64,000 nt of DNA from Flaccisagitta enflata (GCA_965153355.1 OZ231127.1:34162001-34226000), one strand, 5' to 3'; shown: positions 44,919 to 57,731, counted from the stretch's first letter. Numbers and translations: made by a program. Notes: generated by a model from the letters alone, not told the origin.

Positions 44919-47122
44919 TTTGTTGTGAGTTTTTTTTTCCTTTTTCAAGCATGTAAAATTTTGTGGATTAGTAACCGTCGTTAAATCACTGCGCATTGAA
45001 GCTTTGGGACAGAAATAATCAAATTACTCGAGAGGATAACAGTTGGGTTACAATCACAGATCAGAAATAATCTATTGCGCCTTCTGAGTTGTAAATAGAG
45101 AAAAGATTAATAGTACATTACAGTGCAAATACAAATGCCTCACTTCGTTTGCTCACTATCTTTTCTACGCAGATAAAAGGAAATTAACAGTTGAGCGGAG
45201 ACCACTCAACATTAAAATACATTATTACATACACTAGTAAAACATTCTATCCATATAAAGTGGCCTTAACACCACCTCGGCGAAAAAATTCACAAAAGAT
45301 TTAAAGATTCCCCCGGTAGGCCAGAGCCGTTAATAGCAGGTGTTAATAATAAGCCGGTTGTAAATTATAATCAATTCAGAACAATTTCTTTATCACCTCA
45401 GACTGAGGCTCAGTAAAAACTTAATATTTCCCCTGCAGTCCAACGTTCAAAGCGTCTCATCGAGTAAAGACATAAAACATTTAAATCATAATGCATCGGC
45501 ATGTTCATGACAAAAGGCACATATAGGGAGGAATAAATGAACGGAATCGAAAAATCATTGCTGATATCAATCGGGTTTGAATTCGGCGATCCGGTCTTAC
45601 GCACGGGTCCTGAAAAGTCGATAAAAAATTGGCAGAGATACACTATTCTTAAAAATGGTACCAATGTGTCCGGAATAACTCCCTCTAGCACACTGAACAC
45701 TTTTTTGGCCCAAAAAATGGGCCAAAAAAAATAGTTACAAAAAAACCCTCAAAAAATGGCCATTTTAGGCTATTTTTTAAGGTTTTGACCCTGAAAACCA
45801 CATCAAAAAGTATCCAAATATCTTCAAATTGGGTATTTACGTGTACCTGCATCCAATTCATCATTCTCAGAAAAAAAATGACAATTTTGAAAATTCTAGG
45901 CACCTATAATGGCCCAAAATTGATTTTTCGACACTACCAAACACAGAAAAAAAGGGCTTTCCCATGCTTAAACTAGTCCGATTGTCATAAAATTTGAACT
46001 GAAGCTTCTCAACTTCCACTGCTAGTACCCCTTAAAATTTTATGACAATCGGAGCCTAAATTGGACCTCAAAGTCCAAAAAATGAAATTTCAAAATCGAA
46101 AAAAATCGACTTTTAGGCTGTAACAATGTCAATGTATGGCAAAAATGACTAAACCATGACCCAAAAACTGATCTTCAGGTTGATGGTGAACTAGAAAAAA
46201 AATATCAGCCCTTGTTTTGCATTCCTGGCCCTTCCCCCAAAAAAACAAACAAGGTGTTGTCACTCGAAAACTGGTATTTTTGGCTATATTTTGAGGTTTT
46301 GACCCTAAAATCACATCATAAAGGGTCCAAATAACTTAAAATTGGGCATTCACGTGTAACTGAATCCTATTGATCGTTCTCAGAAAAAAAATGACAATTT
46401 TGAAAATTTTGGGTACCCATAATGGCCCAAAATTGATTTTTTGACACTACCAAACACAGGAAAAAGGACTTTCTCATGCTTAAACTAGTCCGATTGTCAT
46501 AAAATTTGAACTGTAGCTTCACAACTTCCACTGCCAGTGCCACATAAAATTTCATGACAATCGGAGCAAGTTAAGATGCCTAAATTGGACCTCAAAGTAC
46601 AAAAATGAAACTTGAAATTCAAAAATAATTGACTTTAGGTTGTAACAATGTCAATGTATGGCAAAAATGACTAAACCATGACCCAAAAACTGATCTTCAG
46701 GTTGATGGTGAACTAAAACACAAATATCAGCTCTTGTTTTGCATTCCTGGCGCCCCTCAAAAAAAAATGAACAAAGTGTTGTCACTCAAAAACTGGCATT
46801 TTTGGTTATTTTTTGAGGTTTTGACCTCAAAATCACATCAAAAAGAGTCCAAATAACTTGAAATTGGGTATTTACATGTAACTGCATCCTATTCATCATT
46901 TTAAGAAAAAAAATGACAATTTTAAAAATTTTAGGTACCTATAATGGCCCAAAATTGATTTTTTGACACTACCAAACACCGAAAAAAAGGGCTTTCCCAT
47001 GCTTAAACTAGTCCGATTGTCACAAAATTTGAACTAGAGCTTCTCAACTTCCACTGCTAGTACCCCATAAAATTTTATGACAATCGGAGCAAGTTAAGAC
47101 GCCTATATTGGAGGTCAAAGTC

Positions 47123-47752
47123 CAACAAGGTCATTAGACCTAAGTCGCGTGCGTCGGCACTTTCAAAAAAAGTCAGGCAGACAGACAGGCAAACAATTTT
47201 TTTTCAAAAAGACATTTGAAATAGTTGTTTACTACGTCCCATGAACCGCCCCAAACTTCGACGCTGACTCTCACCAATCTTACCATGGTTGAGGCTTGGT
47301 AAAAAAACATCCTATGCAAAATTTCAGGCCTCTGGAACAGCAGGAACCTTTGTCAGGGTGACCATGAAGTTTCAATAGAAACCTATGGCAGAGACAAAAT
47401 TTGCATAATAGAAATATTGATTCCAATGCTAATTCAATACAAACTTCAACCTCACCCTGACGAAGGTTCCTGCTATCTCAGAGGCCCAAAATTTTGCATG
47501 GAATGTTTTTTTACCAAGCCTCAACTGTGGTAAGATTGGTGAGAGCCATAGTCAAAGTTTGGGGCGCTTCACGGGACGTATTGTTTACTTGTCCAAGTTA
47601 CTTTTATACTATTCAGAGGCAAAAAAACGCAATGAAAAGCCTTTAAAACCTTTTTGTGACGGACCGACCGACCGACCGACCGACCGACCGACCGACGGAC
47701 CGACGGACCGACCGAAAAGTGGGTTATAGAGTCGCGTAGCACGCGACTAAAA
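47123..47752 (+). repeat. Family 1 element inserted in palindrome arm
   Basis: Begins CAAGGTCATTAGACCTAAGTCGCG and ends GAGTCGCGTAGCACGCGACTAAAAA with a GACC core. Sister units without it read GTCCAAAAAATGAAATTT, which marks the insertion point exactly. It contains its own foldback at 47231-47583. Confidence 0.85.
47231..47583. mobile_element. Foldback nested in family 1 nested in palindrome
   Basis: TACGTCCCATGAACCGCCCCAAACTT at the left and its complement near 47560-47583 (AAGTTTGGGGCGCTTCACGGGACGTA). The arms pair through 'caccaatcttacca.ggttgaggcttggtaaaaaaac' and 'aggaacctt.gtcagggtga'. This is the third insertion layer. Confidence 0.75.
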
Positions 47753-48095
47753 ATGAAATTTGAAAATCAAAAATAATCGACTTTTAGGTTGTAACAATGT
47801 CAATGTATGGCGAAAATGACTAAACCATGACCCAAAAACTGATCTTGAGGTTGATGGTAAACTAAAAAAAAATATCAGCCCTTGTTTTGCATTCCTGCCC
47901 CCCCCCCCCCAAAAAAAAAACAAACAAACAAGTTGTTGTCACACGAAAACTGGGATTTTAGGCTATTTTCTATGGTTTTGACCCTGAAAACCACACCAAA
48001 AAGAGTCCAAATACTTTCAAATTCGACATTATCATGTAACTACATCCTGTTCATCATTCACAGAAAAAAGAATGACTCCTCTGAAAATTTTGATG

Positions 48096-48180
48096 CCTTT
48101 TGCATCACGGCCCCTGCCCACCGGTATGCGACGGGTAGCCCTGAAGCCGTGTATCCAGCCTTTGAAGTTGAAAATGGCTG
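48096..48180 (-). repeat. Family 1 head fragment at palindrome centre
   Basis: GCATCACGGCCCCTGCCCACC to GAAGCCGTGTATCCAGCCTTTG. It marks the end of the left arm. Confidence 0.5.
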
Positions 48181-50579
48181 AATGATTCACCAGGATTCAT
48201 AAATGGTAACCATACTGGTGAAATAGAGTAGACCTCCACTTCGGCATTAAAAAAGAGGTATTGATGCTTGAAAAGCTCTTAAACGCTGAAAATGATATAC
48301 CACTATGAGACTGGCTGACTGAAGGACTGACTGACTTACTAAAGCTGTGGCGTGTCCACACATATTTGATATTTCACAACCAATATGAATGATTCCACTA
48401 AAAAGTACTTTCAAACAAAAAGTTGAGTAAATCTGACTATTGATATATTTGTCTAATGAGGGCTTTGGCTACGCGTCCCCATTGCACCTCTGGCTCCGGT
48501 AAATGATGTCTTTTTTAAGTGTCTCTGTTAAATACTATGAATTACATCATCTACTACCATTATAGGTCTGATTGTCATATAAAACTTTCTGTGGTATCAG
48601 CAGTGGCGGTTAAGAAGATATATCTCAAATCTTTTAACAATCTGACTAGTTTAAGCATGGGAAAGCCCTTTTTTTCTGAGTTTGGTAGTGTCAAAAAAAC
48701 AATTTTGGGCCATTATAGGTACCTAAAATTTTCAAAATTGTCGTTTTCTTTTCTGAGAATGATGAATAAGATGCAGTTAGATGTAAATGCTCAAATTAAA
48801 GTTATTTGGACCCTTTTTGGTGTGGTTTTCAGGGTCAAAACCTCAAAAAATAGCCAAAAATATCAGTTTTTGAGTGACAACAGCTTGTTGTTTTTTTTTT
48901 TTGGGGGGCAGGAAATGCAAAACAAGGGCTGATATTTTTTTTAGTTCACCATAAACCTCAAGATCAGTTTTTGGGTCATGGTTTAGTCATTTTCACCATA
49001 CATTGACATTGTTACAACCTAAGTCGATTATTTTTTATTTTCAAATTTCATTTTTGGACTTTGACCTCCAATATAGGCGTCTTAACTTGCTCCGATTGTC
49101 ATAAATTTCATGGGGGACTAGCAGTGGAAGTTGAGAAGCTACAGTTCAAATTTAATGACAATTGGACTAGTTTAACCATGGGAAAGCCCTTTTTTTCTGT
49201 GTTTGGTAGTGTCAAAAAATCAATTTTGGGCCATTATAGGTACCTAAAATTTTTAATATTGTCATTTTTTTTCTCAGAATGATGAATAGGATGCAGTTAC
49301 ATGTAAATGTTCAATTTCAATGTCAATTTCAAGTTATTTGGACCCTTTATGATGTGATTTTGGGGTCAAAACCTCAAAAAATAGCCAAAAAGGCCAGTTT
49401 TTGAGTGACAACACTTTGTTCATTTTTTTTGAGGGGCGCCAGGAATGCAAAACAAGAGCTGATATTTGTGTTTTAGTTCACCATCAACCTGAAGATCAGT
49501 TTTTGGGTCATGGTTTATTCATTTTTGCCATACATTGACATTGTTACAACCTAATGTCAATTATTTTTGAATTTCGAATTTCATTTTTGGACTTTGAGGT
49601 CCAATTTAGGCATCTTAACTTGCTTCGATTGTCATGAAATTTTATGTGGCACTGGCAGTGGAAGTTGTGAAGCTACAGTTCAAATTTTATGACAATCGGA
49701 CTAGTTTAAGCATGAGAAAGTCCTTTTTTCCTGTGTTTGGTAGTGTCAAAAAATCAATTTTGGGCCATTATAGGTACCCAAAATTTTCAAAATTGTTATT
49801 TTTTTTTCTGAGAATGATGAATAGGACTCAGTTACACGTGAATGCCCAGTTTTAAGTTATTTGGACCCTTTATGATGTGATTTTAGGGTCAAAACCTCAA
49901 AATATAGCCAAAAATGCCAGTTTTCGAGTGACAACACCTTGTTTGTTTTTTTTGGGGGAGGGCCAGGAATGCAAAACAAGGGCTGATATTTTTTTTCTAG
50001 TTCACCATCAACCTGACGATCAGTTTTTGGGTCATGGTTTAGTCATTTTTGCCATACATTGACATTGTTACAGCCTAAAAGTCGATTTTTTTCGATTTTG
50101 AAATTTCATTTTTTGGACTTTGAGGTCCAATTTAGGCATCTTAACTTGCTCCGATTGTCATAAAATTTTAAGGGGTACTAGCAGTGGAAGTTGAGAAGCT
50201 TCAGTTCAAATTTTATGACAATCGGACTAGTTTAAGCATGGGAAAGCCCTTTTTTTCTGTGTTTGGTAGTGTCGAAAAATCAATTTTGGGCCATTATAGG
50301 TGCCTAGAATTTTCAAAATTGTCATTTTTTTTTCTGAGAATGATGAATTGGATGCAGGTACACGTAAATACCCAATTTGAAGATGTTTGGATACTTTTTG
50401 AGGTGGTTTTCAGGGTCAAAACCTTAAAAAATAGCCTAAAATGGCCATTTTTTGAGGTTTTTTTTGTAACTATTTTTTTTGGCCCATTTTTTGGGCCAAA
50501 AAAGTGTTCAGTGTGCTAGAGGGAGTTATTCCGGACACATTGGTACCATTTTTAAGAATAGTGTATCTCTGCCAATTTT

Positions 50580-53500
50580 TTATCGACTTTTCAGGACCCG
50601 TGCGTAAGACCGGATCGTCGTTTTCCCCGACGAAATATGCGTGGCCATGGACGTCACCGGCTTGTCCATAGCAAGTGACGTTGGGTAAATCTTACTTTTT
50701 GGCGGAGTTTCGAACCATTTCCAAAATCGATCGAGACCCGATCTCATCGAGGCCAACAAAGGCAAGAAGAAGAAAAAGGCGTACACCCAAGAAATGGCCA
50801 TGACCAACATCAAGAAAATGGCCAATTTCAAGAAAGATTCCACTTGAACGCCGATGATGGACAACCCGGCGAGAAACGTGGTCATCGACGCCATGGTGAC
50901 GGCGGTGCCGACGCGACGGAGGACTTGAGCAACGCGATCTTTCCAATTCATCTCTGCGCAGCTGAACTTGAAAGCGACGCCCAAATGAATGACGAAATCG
51001 ATGGAGAGACCCACGGCCAAGGTGATGGTCATCGACTCGAGGACATTCAACTCCCAATCCAAGAGCACCAAGGCACCGACGGTGACGACGACGATGGCGC
51101 CGATGGTCAAAGCCGACGTGATCAAGATCAAGACATTCAGCGTGCTGAATAACAAAACCGCCGAGGCGACTGCCACGGCCAACCCTAAGGCGTAATACAC
51201 GCCTTCCGATATTGACTTTTGAATACTGAAAAAGTTGAAGGCGGAATAATACCACGCCGGTTGACCCGCCAATGCCTCCACAAAATACTCTTCCATCATT
51301 TCGTAAAATACGTTCATTTTCTCAAATTCCACCGTGAAGGTGTGGTTGGAGAAAGCCATGAATCGGAAAGCCACCGGCCGTTGGGACGTGTTGCCTCGAG
51401 GATACATTGGCTGATCGATGATTTTCGAGATAGTCGAAGGTCTTTTCCCGCTCCAAAACTCCCTCAGACAATCCTCAAAGTTGACCATGAAATCGGTGTT
51501 GTTATTGCCGCAGCATTTCAACGACGCGTCATTCGGCGCTACGCAGGGTAACTTGGACATGGCCAGGATATCGGAATAGACACATTTGCGGTGCACTTTA
51601 ATGTAATCGTGAATAAAATTTTGCTTTTGTAAATCCAAGCAAAATTTGTGCATCCACTTTTGGCTCGCCTGTGACAAGACATCAAAGTCGGGCGTCACGT
51701 CGCATTTCCCTTGGTTATCAGGATCGAAATAATTGCCGTTATCGTTCCGTTCTAAGCCATAATAAACAAACACCGGCATGACTTCTTTACTCTTCACACT
51801 CAATTCTGCAAATCCGGCAAATTGGTCCATGAAGAAAGAGTCGAACTTTTGAAAAGGATGGCTGCTACGGAACATGGGGGGATTGGAAGATGGCAAACCC
51901 AGCCTTGGTTTCCAAAGCGTCAGCAAAGCCCCTCCGATGGCCAGAACCATCAACAAAAACAACCAAATGGTTCTACCGCGTGTTGTCAAATAAATGAGTG
52001 TATTGATGAAAACATCATTCAGGGTCTTGAGGAAGAAGCTGACTCTCGCCACGGGTTTAGATTCACTCAAAGTCTGAATGAAATCAGTGCGGGAAAAATA
52101 CTCGATAATGACCAAAACTGGAGGAATGAATAGCAAAGTGATGAAAAAGTTGACAAAGAGACATATCCCGACAAAAAGCGAAAAACATTTGATAATGGTC
52201 AAATCGGAAATGACGTTACCTAGAAAACTACAACCTGTCGTCAAAGAGGTGACAAAAATAGAGACTCCCGCGTGCTTTAAAGTTTGTTTCATTGGGGAGC
52301 GCATGGACCTCCAGCCTCTAGAGAGAGTGGTGTTGCCGTTTTGATTTGGTCTGTCATAATTGTTGTTGGTATTATTGCCTTCTGTAACGGCGTTCCTCTC
52401 AGCTGCCTGTTGATCCCCCATTTCCATTTCTTGATGCCAGAGATCATTCAAGATAAAGTTGTCATCCGCGGCGATGCCCACCAGCAGCGGTATCGCCAAC
52501 ACATTCAAAAACGGGAAGAATTGAATGCCACAAACAATGTGATAAATAAAGAAGGAGATTTCCAAAGTCATGCCCACTTCGATTAACGTGAAAAATGTAA
52601 AAATGAAAGATCGGGTGTAGAAGACGATGACCAGTATAATGGCCACCGAGGCGTAGATAAAATGTAGCATGTCATCGAAAATTGCGACTTTGAAAAATTC
52701 TTCGTATAATCCGGCGGAGCGTGCCGTGACCACGCGCACGAGCGAGTTGCGAGCTTTGTCCGGAGTCAGCAATTTTTTGCTGAAGTCAATCATGTCGTTG
52801 TGAGCGTCCTCGTGATGAGTGTGAGAAACTGAGACGGCGTACTTGAGTATCGATGACGTCGATGGATCGAATCCTTTGTCCATCAAATAATGCATCATTT
52901 GGAACGCGATGCAGACTCGGTCGATGCCATTGGCGAGGCACTTGGCTGGGAGCTTCTGGCAACTGCCATGTTTTCCGTCGCAGCACTTTTCTATGGTCGA
53001 CAAGTCGTTGTGGTAAAAAGCGTAACAGGATTTGAGAACCGTCGTCGCGGCATCGAGATCGTCTTGAGTCAAATAAGCGCAAGCGTCGTCACTTTTAGAA
53101 TCCTTGGATGCCAGGGTGAGAATCGATCGAGGCACGGAGATAAGAGGACATTGATTAGGCTTCAGCGTGGGATGTCGTTTTACGATTTTGTCTTCCAGTT
53201 GACAAATTGCGGCCATGCTTTTGACGTTCCACAGTGATGGACGTTGTAAAGAAACGCTCCCGAATATGAAAACGGGATTTCTCACGCTGATTGTCCCGGT
53301 GTCGCATGATGAACGGCGTTTTTGAACAGACGGACGGTTGTTCGTTGGTGAAGAAGAAGATGATGGAGAAGAAAAAGAAGAAGAAGAAGAAGAAGAAGAA
53401 GAAGAAGAAGAAGAAGAAGAAGAAGAAGAAGAAGAAGAAGAAGAAGAAGAAGAAGATGATGAAGAGCGCCGTCGTCGCCGACGACTTTGAAGAAAAAACG

Positions 53501-54052
53501 TCGAAGATGACGCCGATGATGACAAGAAACTGGCGAGGGTGTTTTCATCGAAAACTCGCCATTTATTGTCGGCGAACATTTCGTCGATATCATCAAACGG
53601 ATTTGTTCCACCCTCCTCCTTCGTTGAAACAGAACTGTCGACTCTCTTGCCGCCGAAACGCGGCGCTTGATTAAACACGGGGCATTCTCCATGCATCAGT
53701 TGACTGTAGGTTATCAACATTTGACCCAACGGCGCTCCCCTAACCTCAAAGCCTTTGGAGGCTTGAAATTCGAAACTGTCCTTAAGCGACACTCCGACCA
53801 GCCAACAGACGAGTACCGTGACGCCGACGAAGAGGAAGCAACCGATTATGAATAAAAACGGGAATCGGACGAGAAAAGTGAAGAAGCAGCTGGAGATGGC
53901 GCCGCAGATGGCGTCGCAGATGGCGACGCAGAGGCAACGGCTTCGGCTTTTGCCGATATTGTCGACGTTATTGTGCGGTTTTATTGTGTTGGAGTCAGCT
54001 GGTTTAAGAACCCATGATTCATTGGAAACCAAAGAAGATTCAATGCTTCTGT

Positions 54053-54125
<73 letters not shown>

Positions 54126-54132
54126 ATTTTGG

Positions 54133-54182
<50 letters not shown>

Positions 54183-54437
54183 CCTTTTCATTTCCTTATG
54201 AAAATTGATGTTGTTTTCCTTCTCTTCTTTTATATCACACGTCCTTTTTTCCATTTCACTTTGATGTTCATTTTGCGAAGGGGTTCGAGTTTGGATGACG
54301 TCATAACCATCGTCATCGTCGTCGTCGTCATCATCTTTTTCATCCCCGCCGATGTCGTAGTTGTCACCTTCAGGTTTTTCATGCTGAGACCCGAAAGGAT
54401 GAGGCGAGACTTTATTTGGTTGGCGACGGCAAGGTGG

Positions 54438-54529
<92 letters not shown>

Positions 54530-54593
54530 CTTGTTCCCATGCAATTTCTTCGGCATGAAAGCATTGATTGTCATATGAGTTGATTCCGTCCAT
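50580..54593 (-). CDS. Dispatched-like RND transporter (sterol-sensing domain)
   Basis: Single open frame of 1337 residues from the ATG at 54593. The N-terminal cytoplasmic region carries polyQ (~30), polyAsp and polyN (~45). First membrane segment at about residues 241-266 (FPFLFIIGCFLFVGVTVLVC). An ectodomain follows with a polySer run (~379-413). The sterol-sensing-type core at about 635-860 contains LNVLAIPLLVGIAADDNFIL. After a second ectodomain comes a second RND half with WELNVLESMTITLAVGLSID (~1195). The GxxxDD and GLSxDF motifs in TM4 and TM10 and the WELNVLES phrase are Dispatched hallmarks. Dispatched exports lipid-modified Hedgehog. Patched and PTCHD are alternatives but match less well. 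Intronless, unlike most animal Dispatched genes. The last ~11 codons and TAA lie in the palindrome. Confidence 0.83.
53353..53457 (-). repeat. (CTT)n in CDS encoding polySer
   Basis: AAG/CTT run read in frame as TCT repeats, about 35 serines, in the first ectodomain of the Dispatched-like protein. The frame is preserved on both sides. Confidence 0.95.
54049..54182 (-). repeat. (AAC)n in CDS encoding polyAsn
   Basis: GTT/AAC run read as Asn, with single Gln and Ile interruptions, ahead of the first membrane segment. Confidence 0.95.
54434..54528 (-). repeat. (CAA)n in CDS encoding polyGln
   Basis: GTT/CAA run read as about 31 glutamines near the N-terminus. Confidence 0.95.
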
Positions 54594-54854
54594 TATGGTT
54601 TGCTTCAAGGCGTTAAGGTGTGCGTTGGTAGAAGTTAGAGTAACTTGTCATCCACATCCTCCTTATTGCACAAAGGATCAAATGGCTTTCACAAACAACT
54701 GCGTTCATAATAGTAAAGGAACAAAATCAGAAACAGAATTCGTTACATTGATTTTATTTACAAAAAAAATCATATGCTTTGAAATTAATGATAAACGCAT
54801 TGAAATTGATGATAAACGCTGCATCCGTTTATCCATCATCGCTTGCTTCAGTGT

Positions 54855-55130
54855 AGCAAGGCCGGATAGACGGCCAATAAGTAGTGACTGACGGGTGGGC
54901 AGGGGTAGTCATGCGAACGGGCAGGGGCAGTATGTGAGTGGACGGGGGCTAAAATGTGGCTAGGCGGGAGCCGTTGTGCTCAAAAGTCGATATTTCAGCT
55001 TTCAGCCGATTTCTCGTCATCCGAATCTTCGCTTTACGGATCATCCTCCCTTCCTTCCTGCCTTCCTCCCTTCCTTCCTTCCTTTCTTCTTTCCTAACAA
55101 GGGACACCCTCTTATAGAGTCACTTAGCAA
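54855..55130 (+). repeat. Family 1 element, diverged
   Basis: Head TAGCAAGGCCGGATAGACGGC, 'gggtgggcaggggtag' repeats, CCTTCCTT-type core and a weak tail 'cttatagagtcacttagcaagc'. Same subfamily as 1056-1236. Confidence 0.65.
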
Positions 55131-55168
55131 GCTATTTAAAAGGGAAATTAGCGTTTGAGAAGTGTATA

Positions 55169-56144
55169 CAGTAGATGTCGTCTATACTTGGAAATACGGG
55201 GGCCCTCATATCCTAATTACCATTTGTGCAAATGAAATGAAACTCTTTGTATATAATGCTTATGTCCTATAGGGTTGACGATGGGGTATGGCAGCTCTGT
55301 TGATAGAAAATTCTTTTGAATATACTAAATCAAATTCACTTAATTGAATCAGCTCCCGGAATTGGTATACACGCACTTGACTGAGTAACAACGGGTTATT
55401 TTTTTCTGAGGCTCAATGTTGTTATTTGAATGATGATATGAGGCTCAAACCGTTGCTAAACTGTTGTTATTTTTTTCTCATCAATCTGTAACGATTGATT
55501 AGGATGTCTGAACTTTCATTCCTTTCGCTGCTTTCTCTGGAATGAAAGGGATCTAGGATAGGAATGAAATAAAGGAGAACAACCATTCAAAATAAGGAAC
55601 AAAATGTTGTTATAACTAAAATACAGAAGAAAAAACCGCCGCATGTTACAATTGAATGCAACGGAAATTAAAGCAAATCTAAGAAAAAAATTTTTATTGG
55701 TTGGACATGAGGCTGAAATGTTGTTATATTTTTGATTTTCTGAGGCTGATGACGTTGCTACAAATGTTCTAATTTCTTTGACATTTTGAGCCTCAACGTT
55801 GTTATAAAGAAGGTTGTTACTCAGTCAAGTGCGTGTAATGGTTAACTCACATGACTTGGGTTTATCTTGACCAGTTTATTTAGTCAAAGGTTCCAGGTTC
55901 AAATCCCAGATTGGTTTTGCACTATAAGTAAATCGATGAAGCTGAAATTCTACAAAAAAAGTGATTGATCCTAAAATTTTATACTTAAAGTTTTTTTCCT
56001 AGGGTAAGCCGTAGAGGGATGCCATACCCCATCGTCAACCCCTTAGGGTCTATACATTATATCAGCAAAATATCAGTCCCCTCACTATACTGATGCTCAG
56101 GTTGTGAGCTCCCCCGTATTTCCAAGTCTAGACGACATCAACTG
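55169..56144. mobile_element. 0.98-kb foldback with CAGT termini and TA flanks
   Basis: CAGTAGATGTCGTCTATACTTGGAAATACGGGGG and its near-perfect inverse at the right end, both flanked by TA. Nested inverted pairs follow: GTTGACGATGGGGTATGGC against its complement at 56018-56036, and 'cacttgactgagtaacaac' at 55372 against 55815-55833. CAGT/TA termini suggest a pogo-type Tc1/mariner origin. No transposase ORF. Confidence 0.8.
55834..55920 (+). ncRNA. tRNA-like sequence with Pol III A and B boxes
   Basis: TAATGGTTAACTC resembles an A box, and GGTTCAAATCC at 55896-55906 is a perfect B box with the usual GG...CC flanks. The intervening sequence is longer than in a normal tRNA and no full cloverleaf is obvious. 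It is more likely a tRNA-derived SINE head or pseudogene than a working tRNA. Confidence 0.4.
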
Positions 56145-56266
56145 TACGTTAGCTGACATCCGATTTCAAATGAAACATTCTACATGCGGCATTGATTGGA
56201 TGCCAATGAATGGAGCCCACTGGCATTTAAGCTTCACTAAACGCTGTAGCCTGTAATTGGGCGCAT

Positions 56267-56431
56267 ATTTAGTCGCGGACTCGCGACTATAGAACTCGCT
56301 GTGTCGGTCGGTCGGTCGGCCGGTCGGTCGGTCGGTCGGTCCGTAACAAAAACAAAATACGAGCGTTTTTATACTATTCCGCTCCTGCCCACCCGTCCGC
56401 GACTTAGGGGGAGTGTATACGGCCTTGTTTT
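56267..56431 (-). repeat. Family 1 element
   Basis: Tail complement TTTAGTCGCGGACTCGCGACTATAG, (GGTC)n core, GCTCCTGCCCACCCGTCCGCGAC and head complement GTATACGGCCTTGTT. Confidence 0.85.
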
Positions 56432-56700
56432 GTTTAGCCAGAAGCCGGTAATAAGAAACGCTCTACTTTCTTCGCAAAAGAATTCTTTTCCTTTGGGTCC
56501 TTTTTTTTCACGTGTAAATACTTCATTTGTGACGGAAATACAGATTGAACCATCGCTGATACAACTGATACATGCAAGGAATGAACAAAAAGAGCGTGGA
56601 AAGTCAAGACAAGTCCGCAGCTACAATATCGATTGAAGAATCGATTTACTTCTGTTCATTAAGAGAGGAAGCGCAATATGCAGATAAATGAGAAAGCAAC

Positions 56701-56704
<4 letters not shown>

Positions 56705-56769
<65 letters not shown>
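56705..56769. repeat. (AG)n microsatellite
   Basis: Pure AG run. The flanks 56432-56929 show no gene. Confidence 0.96.
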
Positions 56770-56772
<3 letters not shown>

Positions 56773-56923
56773 AGTCTGACTGATACTGCAGATGCTCGCT
56801 TTGAAAGAGAAGGGGGGACAAATACTGCTGAAGAATCAGAATCAATTCCATTAAGATCCTAGTGAGGTGCAAATATTCCTGAGCATTCTTTAGTTAACTT
56901 AGCAAATAGACTCTCTCAATAAA

Positions 56924-57095
<172 letters not shown>

Positions 57096-57731
57096 GTAAA
57101 TTTTTGGTCATTAAAATGTGAATAGGGACATCCGAAGTATGCTGGTAATGGACTTATACTCATAGTCTCATGGAGCTGTAAATGGGAAGTAATGTAAGAA
57201 CGGCTAACGAACAAAAATAGTCATGGTTGACGGTTGGATGAAGGACTTACAGTGTCATATCTAGAGTGGGGTGAATTCGACCAAGAAATTTTTAGATTTA
57301 CAGAGCAAGTGACCGCGACCGATGGGCTGATGTCTAAACATAAGAATGGGCTCAATTTGGGCATTCGAATCACTGTCGAATGAGACATCATTTCCAAGCA
57401 CTTTTCATGTTCTGATCGCATAATCGGACTTGATCTAGGCATTCCATCAATCAATGCTGTAGTGGTATAGAAAATATTGCTGTTATTTTGAAATAAATTT
57501 CTTCCCTGGTTATTATATACAACTAAAGCATTGATTACGGAATGCCTAATCCATTTTCCAATAACATAACGCTCTAATTATGCAAATGGAACATGAGAAT
57601 TGCTTGGCAATAATGTTTCAATGCTATGCCGAAGTTAAGCCCACTCTACTAAACATGGCCTTTTTGGGCATTTAAGAGAATTGCATTGTTTTCACGTCGT
57701 TCGACCAAAAGAGAAACTGACGGGTCCCTTT

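Larger units (their letters stand above)
45587..50617. mobile_element. 5-kb palindromic foldback
   Basis: The outermost ~200 bp of the arms are almost identical in inverse orientation, starting CGATCCGGTCTTACGCACGG. Each arm comprises about four diverged tandem units of ~500 bp. Unit marks are TTTGACACTACCAAACACAG, CTTAAACTAGTCCGATTGTC and GACAATCGGAGCAAGTTAAG. Arms extend to about 48094 and from about 48550, with a ~450-bp spacer. The left arm contains an extra 0.63-kb insertion. No credible coding sequence; repeated ORFs are the unit read in one frame. Confidence 0.85.

Noticed and set aside
46129-50519. Recurrent 60-140 aa ORFs (for example 'KFYVALAVEVVKLQFKFYDN') as a gene family
   Set aside because: They are the same ~500-bp palindrome unit read repeatedly, with frameshifts between copies and no start context. 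Treated as repeat.
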